Positions 20,710-33,426 of a stretch of DNA of 37,500 nucleotides are shown here, piece after piece. Within the stretch, counting starts at the first letter, position 1, and every line of letters begins with the position of its first letter. Below the pieces are notes generated by a model that saw only the letters and a list, made by a program, of their open reading frames with translations, was not told the DNA's origin and did not search any database. The stretch comes from Neocallimastix lanati (nom. inval.) (taxonomy: Eukaryota; Neocallimastigomycota; Neocallimastigomycetes; Neocallimastigales; Neocallimastigaceae). The stretch spans positions 197,501 to 235,000 of the forward strand of contig JACVTC010000066.1 of assembly GCA_016946835.1 (NCBI GenBank), read 5' to 3'. The translations under genes and the position numbers were made by a program.

Positions 20710-23700
20710 ATGGATGACATTCTTGAAAAATTTTTAAATAGTGCTGGCAATAATGGTAATATATATATATGTATATTAAATAACAATTGACAAAGTAAAA
20801 AATTATAATAATAAATATTTATATCAAAATTAGTTGTAAAAATATTTAAATTTTCCAAATTCATTAACGTTTAAACCTTATCTGTCTAAATTTTTATTAA
20901 ATATTATTAATTATTATATACATAAATATATTTTAAAAATAACTATATCATTTTTGTTTTCTGAAATTTCTAAAATAGTCACCTTTGACATGAAAGTCAA
21001 AGCAATTCAAGATCTCGATGAAATGATTTTCGAGTCAAATTATTTAAAAAATGTAATTATAACTTTATTTTATTTTATTTTATTTTATTTTTTTTTTAAT
21101 TTTTAATTTAAAAGAAAGATATTTATTTTTATTACAAATATAAATTAATAAATAATTTATATTCAATAAAAACAAATTTATTATTAATAGGATTATTATT
21201 AATATTTAAATAATTAATCAATTTTTTTATAATCTTTTTATATATATATATATTTTTTATTTTAAAATTGTTATTATGTGTAAATAATAATATAAAAGAT
21301 TAATCTATTTGAAAAAATAATTGAAGTATCAGCAAAACATCTCAAAAGTACACAATATAAAACTACCTATGTAATTTTAATATTTTTATCACATATGAAT
21401 CAATATCTTAGCCAAAATCAAAATATGGCACTTTATTTCCGTATATATATACCTTATCTTTACGCTATTGCTTTGGAACGTCTTGGTGATTCAAAAGAAA
21501 AAGTTCGTGAACTAACAGCTGTTTATATATTAGAAGTGATGCAATTAGCTTCCTATTTCCCACGTGAAAATTTTAATATCCTCATAGAAAAGGAATTTAG
21601 AACGGCTTTAGCTACAACTAAATTCTTTAGAGTAAAGGAACAAGTAAATATTAAAATAATAACAAGATGAATTATGATATAATATGATATGATATGATAT
21701 GATATGATATGATATGATACCTTTATAAAATATTATATATATTGATTTGTTTAATAATAATATAAATATACATATTTTAATATTTATATATTCATTTTTT
21801 TTTTTTTTATTATCCTTTGTTAAAAAATTTTGTTTATTTATTTATTTTATTATATTATAAAAATTATATATATATATAATAATTAGTTAATATTATTAGT
21901 TGTTGAATCTTATAAAACAATTCAAGAATTCCAAGTTCAACATTATATTCCAAATATTGTTCAAGCATTAGAAGATTCAAATGAAGTTGTTCGTATATCC
22001 TCAAAAGATGCTATTATTAATATTCTTAAATATTCTCAGAATCGTCCAGAAGTTATAAGACAAATTAAGAAAGAATTAATTAAAAATAAAATTAGACAAG
22101 CTATTATCGATTCTATATTTAATCAAGTTACTGTACCAGAAGATGAATCAAGAGTAAGTTTATATATATATAAATAAAATATAATAATTTTTTTATTTTT
22201 ATTTTGTTTTTTTATCATTTTATTATGGGGATATATAGTTGATATAAATATATATATTCATATATATATTTATAAAAAAAATAATTGAAACTATATAAAT
22301 AAATAAATTAATCAAGAGAATATTATTAATTTTAATTTTATTTGTATTGCATATTTTTTAACAAAATTCTTATATATATACATTAATTTAATTATTATAT
22401 ATTTTAAATATATTTTATTATTATTTTAATCATTTTTTTATAAATATTTGTATTTTGTTATAATATAATATATTTTTTTTAATAATAAATTAACAAACAA
22501 ATGAAAAAAGTCTGAATCATCGCCAATTTCAAAGTCTAGATCAATCAATTCAAATATGTCTTCACCACATCTTTCACCAGGTTCAAATCCAATAGATAAT
22601 GTCTCAGGTCTTGGACAAAAAACTCCACCACCAAGTTACCCACCACCACCACCTCCACAAAAAGCTATGTCTTCACCAGCCCCTGGAATAAATAATAATT
22701 CAATATCTTCTTCTCCTGTAAATTCCAATGTTATTTTTAAATTTCCAGGAAAAAGAACTGTACCACAAGATGTCAATACTGTTCCAATTAATTCAGAAAA
22801 GGAATATGAAAATGCTCTCAGTAATATGGTACCTGTCTTCCTTGAAAAGGAATCTGAAAATAATTGGGAAAAAAGAGAACGCTTTATGAAACAAATTCGT
22901 GGTATGATTCGTGGTGGTGCCTCAGATTTCGATAGAAATTGTAAAATTATTAAAATTATGTTAGAACATATTTTAAAGACAACTCATAGTTTAAGAACAA
23001 CTTTAGCCATTACCGCTATCGGTACGGTCATCGAAATGGCTGAGAATTATAAAACTCAAATGGATTCTATCGCAGAAGCTGTTGTCGCAAATTTATTAGA
23101 TTTAACTTCGCAAACTAAAAAATTAATTGCCACAAGTTCTACTCAGGGTATATATATTATTTTAAGAAATGTTTCCTATAATCCAAAGATTTTAAATTTA
23201 TTTTTCAATGCCCTTTCCGATAAAAATGCGAATACTCGAAGTAGTGCCATTCTTTTCATTGGGGTAATGTTTGAAGAAATGTTAAAATCCGAAAATTCAA
23301 AGGCTTTTCTTCAACGTACAGGTGGTATAGATTTAATTGAAAAATGTATAAAAAAGAGTTTACAAGATGCTAATCCTTCTGTTCGTGAAACAAGTCGTAG
23401 CATCTATGTTCTTTATAATGATCACTATAAAGATCGTGCTAATACTCTCCTTAATACGCTGGATATTACTACTCGTAAGGTTTTAATGAGAGCATTAAAT
23501 AGTAATGGGGGCGCTACTTCAGCTAATTCAAGTTCCGTTGGATCTCCTAAAGTTCGTCGTGCAAGGTTAGTAAGTTCTCCTGTTCCTCCTGAACAAAGAA
23601 GACCAAATTCTAGTCTTGGTATGAGAGGTAAAAGTCAACCTGTTCTCAGTTCACCAAAATCTTCTAATTCCTTAGGTACTCCTAAATTTTCTACTAATTC

Positions 23701-26037
23701 CATTCGTAACGTTGGAAATGGTAATAATAATACTGAAGGATCCAATCATACTACTCGTCCTAATGGATCCATGTCTCCACAACGAGTTCAAATCTCAATT
23801 AAAACCAATAGAAAAGCTTCTAATAGTTTTGGAAGTAATCCTACTTCACCTCGTACGTCAATGTCTCCTTCTTCCTCCTTTGGTGGAAATTCAAAGAGTA
23901 ATAATAATAATAATAATACAAATAACAAAAACAGCAACAACAATAGTCATTCAGTAGGTCTTGGTAGAATTGAAAATAGTTCCTTACTTCAATCAATGAA
24001 TCAAGCCTTAAATAATTCCAATTTTTCAAAATCAAAGTTAATGCATGTTGACTCCACGAATTCTTCATCATCATCATCTTCTTCCTTAAATAAAATGGAT
24101 ATGAAAGATAATGATGACCAAGATTTAATGATGACTAAACTAGAATTAAAACAACAAAAATTGGCTCAACTTCAACAGCAACAACAAAAGCAACAACATC
24201 AACTTCAACAACATAAACCAATACAAAAAGAAAGGGAAAATCCTAGTTCTCCTATAAGAAAAAATAGACAAAGATTACCTTCTTCAAGTTCTAGTTCTCC
24301 ATCATCTGAAAGAGATGAACAAGAAATTCTTTCTCCAATTGCTATTGAAATTTTAACTAAATTGAAAGATATAGATTGGAAGGTAAGAATTAATGGATTA
24401 AAGGATTTATTAAATTATATTACTTCTTCAGAATATGAACCAAGTGAAAAATTATCAAAAACCTATTTATCTCTTTTCCGTGATCCATCACCATACATTT
24501 TAAATGTTATTTTCAAACCGGAATTAATACAACCAGTCATTGAAAGAAGATTTGTTACCTTGGATAAATTAATTCCAAAAATTTATTCGGTAATTGAACC
24601 ACCTGATGACAAAACTGGGGAATTTGATGATATTAGTAAAACAGCCTATGATGCCATCGTATGGTTAAAATCTAAAATACGTAAGGAAGTTATTCTTGAT
24701 TCTCTTTTAATGTGTCTTGAAAATAAATTAAATAATCGTTACATGAATGAAACCGTTTTTGAAGGTATTCTTTCTTGGCTTGTTGAAATTGTTGATCGTT
24801 CTCCTGATCGTGATGAAATTCAACGTTACTTCAGTCAAAAGAATAATTATAATGTTGCCTTGGAAGAATTGATGGAATTATTATTGAGAAGAGAAGATAA
24901 TAATTCCATTAATAATGTTTACATTATTACATTAATTCAATCCCTTCAAAAATTAAATCCAACCTCTTATGATGATGTTATGTCAGAATATGCTGAAAAT
25001 ATTCAATATATTATCTTAAAACGTATTCATAATAATGATTATGATTTGAGTGATATTGAAAGAGAATTCATTGAAAAGGAACTTTCTTCTCAACCTAAGA
25101 ATAAGTTTAGAGAATCTCATCTCTTTGATGTTAATAATTTAGCGTTTAATGATCCACAGTCCAAACTTCTTTCAGAAGAAACTGTACCTGAGGGTTTCTC
25201 AGATTTAACCATTAGTAGAAATACTAGTTCTGCTTCTATGAAAGCTGATGCAGAAATGACTGAAGATAACTACTCTGAAAGTTCTTCCATTATTAATGAA
25301 TTAGTTTCTAAGACATGGAATAATCAAAGTGAACCAGATTCTTTAAAGGATTCACTAAATACTACTATCACTAATAATACAGAAACTAATGTTGCTAATA
25401 CAACTGCCCTCTCCAAGAATAAATCTGAAATTTCTGATGAACAATCTACTCCAAAATTAAAAACAGAGGATATTAATATAAATGATAGTAATAATCATAA
25501 TAATGATCATAGTAATGAGAATAATAAAACTAATAGTACTAATGATCATAATGACAATAATAATAATGGATCAGTTGTTGATTCGAATGAAGAATTAGCA
25601 TTTGATCAAGCTACCATTAAAGATGAATCCACTATTTTAGACACCTTTAATACACAAAAAATGGAAGATGAACAACTTACGAGTCTAAATAAACAATTTA
25701 AACTTTTAATTGATATTATTCATGAAAGTAATGAAATTGATCATGATATTTTAGATATTAAAGTTTTCCGTCGTTTAATTAGATATTCTAGAGAATACCC
25801 AATAAGAAAAGAAAATAGTCCATCCTCACAAAGTAGTAAGAATATAATATCCATAAAATTATGGAATCAATGGTTTAAACAATTATATTATCATTTATAC
25901 CAATATATAGATAATGAAACAAATGTAAAGGTAAGAAGAAAAGATTAAAAAAAAAAAAAAAATAAATAAAAATAAAAAAACAAATAAAATATTTAAAAAA
26001 AGAAAAGAAACTATATAAATATTATAAATATATCTTG

Positions 26038-26070
<33 letters not shown>

Positions 26071-26898
26071 ATTTTTATTTGTATATTATTATTAATTTTT
26101 TTTTATCTTTAAATCATTTATACATATATATATATATATATTTATTTCATTTATATTATTTTATATCATATATTACATTTTATTTCATATATAACATTTT
26201 ATTTCATATATAACATTTTATTTCATATATAACATTTTATTTCATATATAACATTTTATTTCATATATATCATTTTATTTCATATATATCATTTTATATC
26301 ATTTATTTTTTAAATATAATAGAATTTAGAAAATTTTGAAAATTGTATACTTTTATTTAAGCATTTAATTATAAATCAAACCTACTTTTTTGCAGGTCAT
26401 GAAAAAGAAACTATGAAGGCTTTAGTTAAATGTAGAAGTTTAAATATTGATGAAGTTTGTAGTGCTGCAGAAGATACCATAGAAACTTTATATAAAGAAT
26501 TTGATTATGAAAAGAGTATAGAGGTTTGTTTAGAACTTTTAGCAGATCATGAATTTAATGATCGTTCCCCACATTATAGTGAAGTGGATGAATATAGACC
26601 AAGTTATAAGGGTACCTTATTCATGATTCTTTCTAAATTAATTCAATCCGTTGAAATAAACTATCTTAAGGAACACTCTAAATCACTATTAGATGCTATT
26701 TCTGAAGGAATGAATGATTCAGAAGTAGAAATTCGTAAGGCAGCACTCGATAGTCTTGTTTCACTCTACTTTATGTATAATGAAAGTGATACTACAAAAA
26801 CAGAAAAGGGAGAAGAATTTTTAAACACTATCAATAAATATTTAACTTCACCACAAAAACGTATATTAGAAATTTATATTCAAAGATTTCATTATTAG
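20710..26898 (+). CDS. STU1: CLASP/Stu1-family microtubule-stabilising protein, six exons
   Basis: CLASP proteins bind microtubule plus ends and the spindle and promote rescue. I infer exons 20710-20755, 20979-21052, 21299-21643, 21887-22153, 22511-25930 and 26323-26898; all introns are GT..AG and every join keeps frame, giving 1575 residues (human CLASP1 and yeast Stu1 are of similar size). Residues 1-244 form a first TOG/HEAT array (EDSNEVVRISSKDAI). A second TOG of CLASP_N type, about 338-574, has NNWEKRERF and QDANPSVRETSRS. Linker 575-850 is Ser/Asn-rich, with Pro-rich and Gln-rich tracts in the protein. A further HEAT block spans about 851-1080 (DIDWKVRINGL), an acidic Asn-rich linker follows, and a C-terminal HEAT block ends in DSEVEIRKAALDSLVSLYF and PQKRILEIYIQRF, matching the CLASP C-terminus. 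The start is uncertain because exon 1 encodes only 15 residues. I see no clear SxIP EB1-binding motif. Confidence 0.88.
21672..21719. repeat. (TGATA)n pentanucleotide microsatellite in CLASP intron 3
   Basis: About eight copies of TGATA just after the exon 3 donor site at 21644. Confidence 0.9.
26163..26300. repeat. 19-bp tandem repeat in CLASP intron 5
   Basis: About seven copies of ATTTCATATATAACATTTT, the last ones changed to ATATATC. It lies just before the 3' splice site at 26322. Confidence 0.9.
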
Positions 26899-28098
26899 AA
26901 AAAAAAAAAAAAAAAATTAAAATAGTTTTAATTAGAAAAAATAAATAAATAGATTACTAAATTAATAATAATATTAAAAAAAAAAAAAAAAAAAAAAAGT
27001 TAGTCGTCGTAAAGCAAAGAAAAATACTTATACAAAAAGAAAAAAAAAAAAGGAAAAAGGAAAAGAAAATGAAAAAGAAAAAGAAATGAAAGAGAAGAAA
27101 AAAAATGGAAAATAAAATAAAAATAAAAATAAAAAGTGGAATAATATTAATTTAATAATAATAGTAAAAGTATATACATATAATAATATTTAATTAAAAA
27201 ATGAACCAAAATCTAAAAAAAAAAAAAAAAAGAAAAAGAAAAAGAAAGAAAGAAGAAAAGGTTGAAATTGAAGTGTTGAGAAATACCTTTAAATAATATG
27301 ATTATTTAATTTTACAAATAATACAATTTTAAATTGATTAAAATTTTTTTTATATAAAGAAAAGAATCATAATAGACATAGTGATCTATATATATATATA
27401 TATACCATTCAATCAAAGTCATATCATTTCCGTTGGATAACTTATTAAATATTAATACATAATACCAATTTTTTTTTTTTTTTTTTTTTCAATTTTTTAT
27501 TCATTCCATCTATCTTTTTATATACAAAAATAAGTAAATAAATAACCTTCTATCCTATATACAGTATTTCAAGAAAAAAATGAATAAAAATAGAAATATA
27601 AAAAAAAAAAAAAAAAAAAGAAAAAAAATTAAAAAAAAAAAAAATATATATATATATAAAAAAATAACAAGTAAACGAAAATAACAAAATAAAATAAAAT
27701 AAAACAAACAAACAAAAAAAAAAAAAAAAAAAAAAAAAAAGACTAATATAATTTATAATATAAAAAATAAATGAATATTAAAAAAAATAAAAAAAAAATA
27801 AAAAATAAATATAAATATAAAAGTAAACGATAAACCAATAAACAATTAAAAAAATAAATATAAAAAAAATTAACTAAATACAATATTAAATAAATATTAA
27901 AATATATGCATAATATATATTATACATATATTTTATAAATATAAATATATAATAAAATTTAAAAATAAAAACAATATTATAATAAATTAAAATTTAAATA
28001 TTTAAAAAAAAAGTAATAATAATAAGTTCAATTATAGTAATATATAAAAAAATAGAAATAGAATTAGAAATCGAATTAGAAAAAAGAATTCTTAAAAC

Positions 28099-28129
<31 letters not shown>

Positions 28130-28827
28130 ACAAAAAAAAAAAAAAAAAAAAAAAACATCATAAATTTTATTTGTATTGTAATATAATATAATTATTATTT
28201 TCAGTTATGAATCAACAATTCAATTCAATTTATTCTTAAAAAAAAAAAAAAAAAAAAAAAAATTATTCCTTTTTATAATTTTTATTTAATTTATTTTTTA
28301 TAATTTTTTTTTTTTTTTTCAAAATTTTCTACCTACTATTTTTATTTTTATTTATATTTTATTTTTATATATATAATTTTTTATCGTAAAGTTTCTTTTT
28401 AACCTTTTTTTTTTTTTATTTGTATAATTTTTATTCTTTACAAAATAAATGATGACTTTACTTTTATGAATTATTACTATTTAAGAATATATATAAAAAA
28501 AAAAAAAAAAAAAAAAAAGTTTATTTTTTTATATATATATATAACTTTATTATCATTTTTTTTTTTACATTATATTTTAGAGAAAGAGAAAAACTATATA
28601 AATAAAATAAATATTATTAAAAAAAAAAAAAAAAAAAAAAAAACTGTGTTAATGACCTTTTATTACTGTTATAATAATAATTTTTGATTTATTTAATTAA
28701 TTATTAATTTTTTTTTTTTTTTGTTAAACTAATTAACTTTAAAAAAAAAAAAAAAATTAGTTTCCAATAAAAATATTTTATTATTAAATGTATTTTATCA
28801 TTTATAATTTATATAATTAATTTTAAG

Positions 28828-28867
<40 letters not shown>
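26899..28867. other. Gene-free AT-rich region downstream of CLASP
   Basis: Homopolymers, AAAAG/AAAAAC-type purine runs (27040-27110, 28100-28135) and AT dinucleotides. The presumed CLASP 3' UTR is at its left end. It ends with 40 uninterrupted A at 28828-28867, after which a LINE-like remnant begins. No gene is seen. Confidence 0.75.
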
Positions 28868-28870
<3 letters not shown>

Positions 28871-29082
28871 ACCTATTCAGCTTCCACTCCTCTCTTCCAT
28901 CTATGGTCAAGGATCCTATTTTTTTTTTTTTTTTTTTGATCTCCAATGATCCAACTAAAAAAAAACGTTGGGCTGAACATTTTTTTTTTTAACTTTACAA
29001 GGAACTTAAAAAAAAAAAAAAAAAACGTCTAATTCTATATTATTGATCATAGCTTTTTAAAAAATTTCAAGACTAATTGGGG

Positions 29083-29118
<36 letters not shown>

Positions 29119-29188
29119 CGAGTAATAATCCTCTTCTATAATTCAAATACCTTATGAAATATATATAAAATGAATTGATCCTACTATT

Positions 29189-29190
29189 TT

Positions 29191-29221
<31 letters not shown>

Positions 29222-29250
29222 CTTTCTCTCTCTCTCTTTTCTCTCTCCTT
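29189..29250. repeat. (CTTT)n/(CTCT)n microsatellite
   Basis: A pyrimidine-only run of TTTC and TCTC units inside the LINE remnant. Related CTCTTT runs are at 29457-29485, and a purine version (AGAGAGAAAG) lies at 29533-29560. Confidence 0.85.
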
Positions 29251-29686
29251 TCTGATATATAAAGAAATATAATATTTTTTTTCTATGAAGCTGGCGTAAA
29301 AATCAAAGCTCCTTGGAACCTGATGATGATGATATTTCCTATTATTGAATTTTTTTTTTTTTTTTTCTTAATGAATGGAACTCTCTACATCTATTGTTTG
29401 TTTCCTTATTCCCAAAAGAAAGACGATCTTTCTAATTGTAAATACGTATAAGAGGTATCTCTCTCCTCTTTCTCTCTCTCTCTCCTACCTATCAATGTCG
29501 GTCTTAAAAAAAATTTTCATAACAAAAAAAAGTCAGAGAGAAAGAGAGAAAGAGAAAGAGAGTCTCCTAAATATGCTTTTATTTTTTATTATATTAGACC
29601 TGGAACAGTTTTTTTTTTTTTTTTAAGTAATCATGCACAAAAAAATGAATCAATCAGTTTCTACATTTTCTATTAGAAAAATTTAT

Positions 29687-29687
<1 letters not shown>

Positions 29688-29722
<35 letters not shown>

Positions 29723-29765
29723 TTTAAAGGTCAATTTTTACCTAGGTTACTTTTTCTTAATTTTG

Positions 29766-29799
<34 letters not shown>

Positions 29800-29840
29800 T
29801 AAAGGTCAATTTTTACCTTGGTTACTTTTTCTTAATTTTG

Positions 29841-29871
<31 letters not shown>

Positions 29872-29912
29872 TAAAGGTCAATTTTTACCTTGGTTACTTT
29901 TTCTTAATTTTG

Positions 29913-29943
<31 letters not shown>
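29688..29943. repeat. Threefold 45-bp unit alternating with poly(A) tracts
   Basis: Three units (29719-29765, 29796-29840, 29868-29912) share AAAGGTCAATTTTTACCT and end in TTCTTAATTTTG. They are separated and bordered by four A tracts of 27-31 nt. Unit 1 differs by two extra T and CTAGG instead of CTTGG; units 2 and 3 are identical by eye. Confidence 0.9.
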
Positions 29944-29944
<1 letters not shown>

Positions 29945-30300
29945 CCTACGACTCTATTCTATTCCCATTTTCAATATTCTTAACCCCTAGTTCCTCCTAA
30001 AAAAAAAAAGTTTTTAAGAAAAATGAAAATCACTAAAAATTCAAAAAAAAAAAAAAAAAAAAAAAAAAAGATGGTAGGAAATCATTCTATTTTGGTCGGA
30101 TGGATGCTGGTAAATACCAGAGGAATCAAAAAAAATCTGAGTCAAAGCTCAGCCTTGAATATCCTTCCTTTAAAGTTTAGGTTAGGTTTTCACTGGTTTC
30201 ATAAAGATTAAGAGAGCTGGTTACAAATATATATAAATATATCACTTATTGCAAATTAGAAGTGGTAGGAGTTTTCCTAACGATTGTCCTAAATTCTATC

Positions 30301-31090
30301 TTTTACTGTTAGAAAAAAAAAAAAAAAGAGGTGATCTATCTTATATATATCCATTGGAATATTTAAAAATGCTCTATCTACCTTTTCTTTATATCAATGT
30401 ACATCTTCTTTAGATTTTTATTGACAACCTTTTCATTTTTTAAATTTTTACAAATAAAGTTTAAGGTAATTTTTCCCTTACTTCCTTACTTCACTTTCTT
30501 CATATTCTAAATATTTTTAGAATATGAAAAAATTTTCATAAACAGGTATAGGTATATATATATATTCCTTTTTGGTGGAAATTTTCAGCTTTAAGAAGAT
30601 GAGCTACCCATTCGATACTGGGGAACGGGGAGGACATTTTAGTGAACGACTCCTAAAAAAAAAAAAAAAAAAAAGTTTCACAGGGGTCTTACTGTTCCAG
30701 AGATTGTAGGACTTGCGAGAATATCTTGCTAATACAATACTGATCATTAGTAGCTCTCTTGAATTTATTTTTTTTTGAGAGGTTTTACCAAAAAAAAAAA
30801 AAAAAAAACTCTTTCATTACCAAGAGTGCCAACGTCACGTCATATCGATATGGTAAAGGAATAGTGCAGTTAGTAGTATTTGTTAATTCTCATCAATACA
30901 ACATTTACTAACTAACAGCACAATTCTAAAACACAGAACCCTTAGTTAAGTAATTCAACTTTCTTGATCTTTCTTGTGGTTTAGGGGAGAGTTTTAGTGG
31001 AAACCACACTATCTATATTAAAGACGTTACTTCTTCGTTTTATTATTTTAGATTTTACTAGTGATCACGTCACTACACGTAGTATACATC
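30301..31090. other. Relatively GC-rich island, possible LINE 3' region with inverted repeats
   Basis: More complex sequence than its surroundings, broken by poly(A) at 30654-30673 and 30790-30808. A short open stretch reads MSYPFDTGERGGHFSERLL (30600-30655); I do not recognise it. From 30841 there are a 12-bp perfect palindrome CATATCGATATG (30841-30852), a 7-bp stem GTTAGTA/TACTAAC (30869-30875 with 30906-30912) and an 8-bp stem TGTGGTTT/AAACCACA (30975-30982 with 31001-31008). No complete gene is visible. Confidence 0.5.
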
Positions 31091-31841
31091 ACACCGAAAA
31101 TTTTTCTTTTTTTAACTTTTGAACTTATTTTTATTCCTTATTACATTAAATTTTCTATGATTTTATTAAAATTTGTTTATATTTAATATTTTATTTCTTT
31201 TTTGTTTTATTTAACCTTTTATATACATTTTATTTTTTATTTTTTTTTTTATCTTTTCATTATATAATGTATTTTTTTTTTTTATTAAATGTAATACATA
31301 AAAATTTTTTAATCTATTTAATAAAGCATTAGAAATGTATTCACTTCCTGTCAAAAAAAAAAAAAAACATATTCTAAGAATTGCTTAATGGATTTTTCAT
31401 TTTACATTTATTAATAAAATAAATTTAAATAAATAAATAAATACTAATTTTATTGAGGTTATTATAAAATAATTAATAAATGATATATTATTTATTATTA
31501 TTTTTTCTCTCTTTATGACTATTATATATATATATATATTAAATTTATTGATTTGTAATAAAAAAGGATAAATATATTTATTGTTTATGTATATATAATT
31601 AAAAAGAAAGTTATCTTAAATATTACTATTTAAAATTTATTCTTTACAATCTATATATATTTTTTTAAAGTTTTAAATATTAATTTATGATACCTAAGTC
31701 ATGAATCTAAATATTTTGGTTTTTTAAGTAATCTAATCTTTATCTTTTATTTTTATAATAAAAGATTAATGCTAAGGTTGATAGTAACTGCATTACTTGT
31801 AGCTTGTAAAGATTTACATTGATCATATTCTAATATTGCAA

Positions 31842-31874
<33 letters not shown>

Positions 31875-33426
31875 TAATTGAATATTTTCTTTCATCATAA
31901 GAAAGAGAGAGAGAGAGAGATTCAGTAGTGAAGGATAAATCTTCATAAGCTCCATATTGACTAAACATCAATATCTTTTAAAAGTTCAATTAAAAGGTTC
32001 AATACTCTTTTTTTTTTTTATTTATTTAGATGTACAAATATCTAATAAAACTTATATCTCCACTAGATCATGTAATTATCTTTTTTTTTTTTTTTTTTTT
32101 TTGTCATCTAGAAAATATTTTTAAAAACAAATAGATGAAATATTTTGATAAATTAAGGCACTTTACTACAAAATTGAAAAAGTATTTTAAGGGATTCTTT
32201 AAAAAATAAATTTGGACATTTTCCAATCCAAGTTTTAATACTGGAACACACCTTTTTATAATTAGAAGAAGTAGAAGAAGAAAAAAAAGATAAATGATAA
32301 AAGATCCTTCTGGAACTACTGAAACGTTTCTTCTTGTAAAAAGGTGAATATAAGTCATTAGATCAGCATGTACTAATACCACCAAAAAGATAAAAATAAT
32401 TAAATAAAAAATAGACTTTTTTTAATCTTAATTATTAAAAAATATTATTTTATTATTTAGTAAAAAAAAATTTTATTTTTATATAATATTTTTATTTAAA
32501 AAAAAAAAAACTTTTTTCAATTTTATAAGATATAATTAAAAAGTAATTTAATTATAAAGTAATATATAATTATTTTAAATATGTTAAATACTTTAGCAAT
32601 GTTATATACTAATAATAACTAATAAGAAGAATCAATAATAATTATGAATATATATTATTTATTATAGATCTATCGAAATAGTTGTCGTAATATTAATAAT
32701 GCATAGTAAAATAACAAAATACATTAATAATGCTTAGGTTTATGAATAGGAAGGTAATTCATAATTTGTTTCTTAACGTTATAAAGTTGAGTCAATCACT
32801 GAATTAATTTACGCATATTTATCATATATTTATGTTTTAATATATTAATATCATGTGATTTATTCTCTTTGAGAATAAATTAAATTTAAATTTGATTCTA
32901 AATTTTTAATATTTTTAGTATTTCAATGTAAGCTACAAAATTAATTTTTTTGTGTTACCTTAAAAAAACCCTCCTAATTGAATTCTGTATTAATTAAATT
33001 TTTCTATTTTTGTATTTAATTTTTTTTTTTTTTTAATTTTTTTTTATGTTTTGAAATTGTTGATAAAAATCGAAATTCAGATTGAATAAAAATAAAAATA
33101 AAAATAAAAATATTGAGTATAAAAATAAAAATGATTATTTATTTATTTATATTTATTTATTTAATGTTTTTTTTTTTATTTTTTTCCTTTTAACTTAATT
33201 GAATTAAATTGTTAATATTAACAATAGACATATAAATTTATTATCTATTTAAATCGAATTGAATTTAAACATAATCATTATTAATTGTTCATTGAAAAAA
33301 AAAAAAAAAAAATTTATTAATTAGATTAGAATACAAAATTGTATATAAATATTTTTGAACAACCTCAAATAAATAAATAATTACCATATTACGATTTAAA
33401 TACTTGAAAACTTGTCAGTATCTGCA
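31091..33426. other. AT-rich region with unassigned minus-strand coding-like fragments
   Basis: Mostly AT-rich. On the minus strand at 31753-31971 an open frame reads IAILEYDQCKSLQATSNAV after an internal poly(Lys) from an A tract, and at 32104-32385 another reads VHADLMTYIHLFTRRN. Both have more complex composition than the surroundings, but neither has a recognisable domain or continues in frame, so they may be eroded gene or element pieces. The remainder shows nothing. Confidence 0.4.

Larger units (their letters stand above)
28868..30300 (+). pseudogene. Heavily eroded LINE reverse-transcriptase remnant
   Basis: Short peptides typical of non-LTR reverse transcriptases appear in the expected order though in different frames. 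RWAEH (28966-28980) is the segment usually found before the RT domain. SQKKDDLSNCKYV followed by SL (29410-29470) and INVGLKKI (about 29492-29515) resemble the KKGDLSNC..YRGISL..INVGLKI block of the first RT motifs. NTRGIKKNLSQSSALNI (30110-30160) resembles the RGI.QG..LSP..FNI motif. Between them lie T and A homopolymers of up to 32 nt, a CTTT/CTCT microsatellite and the 45-bp/poly(A) tandem repeat, so no reading frame survives. Family membership rests on short motifs only. Confidence 0.5.

Noticed and set aside
22575-22590. GGTTCAAATCC, resembling the T-arm of a tRNA
   Set aside because: It is inside CLASP coding sequence and no cloverleaf can be formed around it; I found no tRNA or rRNA in the window.
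29633-29983. Open frame with three repeated Phe/Leu segments separated by poly(Lys)
   Set aside because: Arises because the 45-bp unit and A tracts happen to lack stops in this frame; better explained as a DNA repeat.
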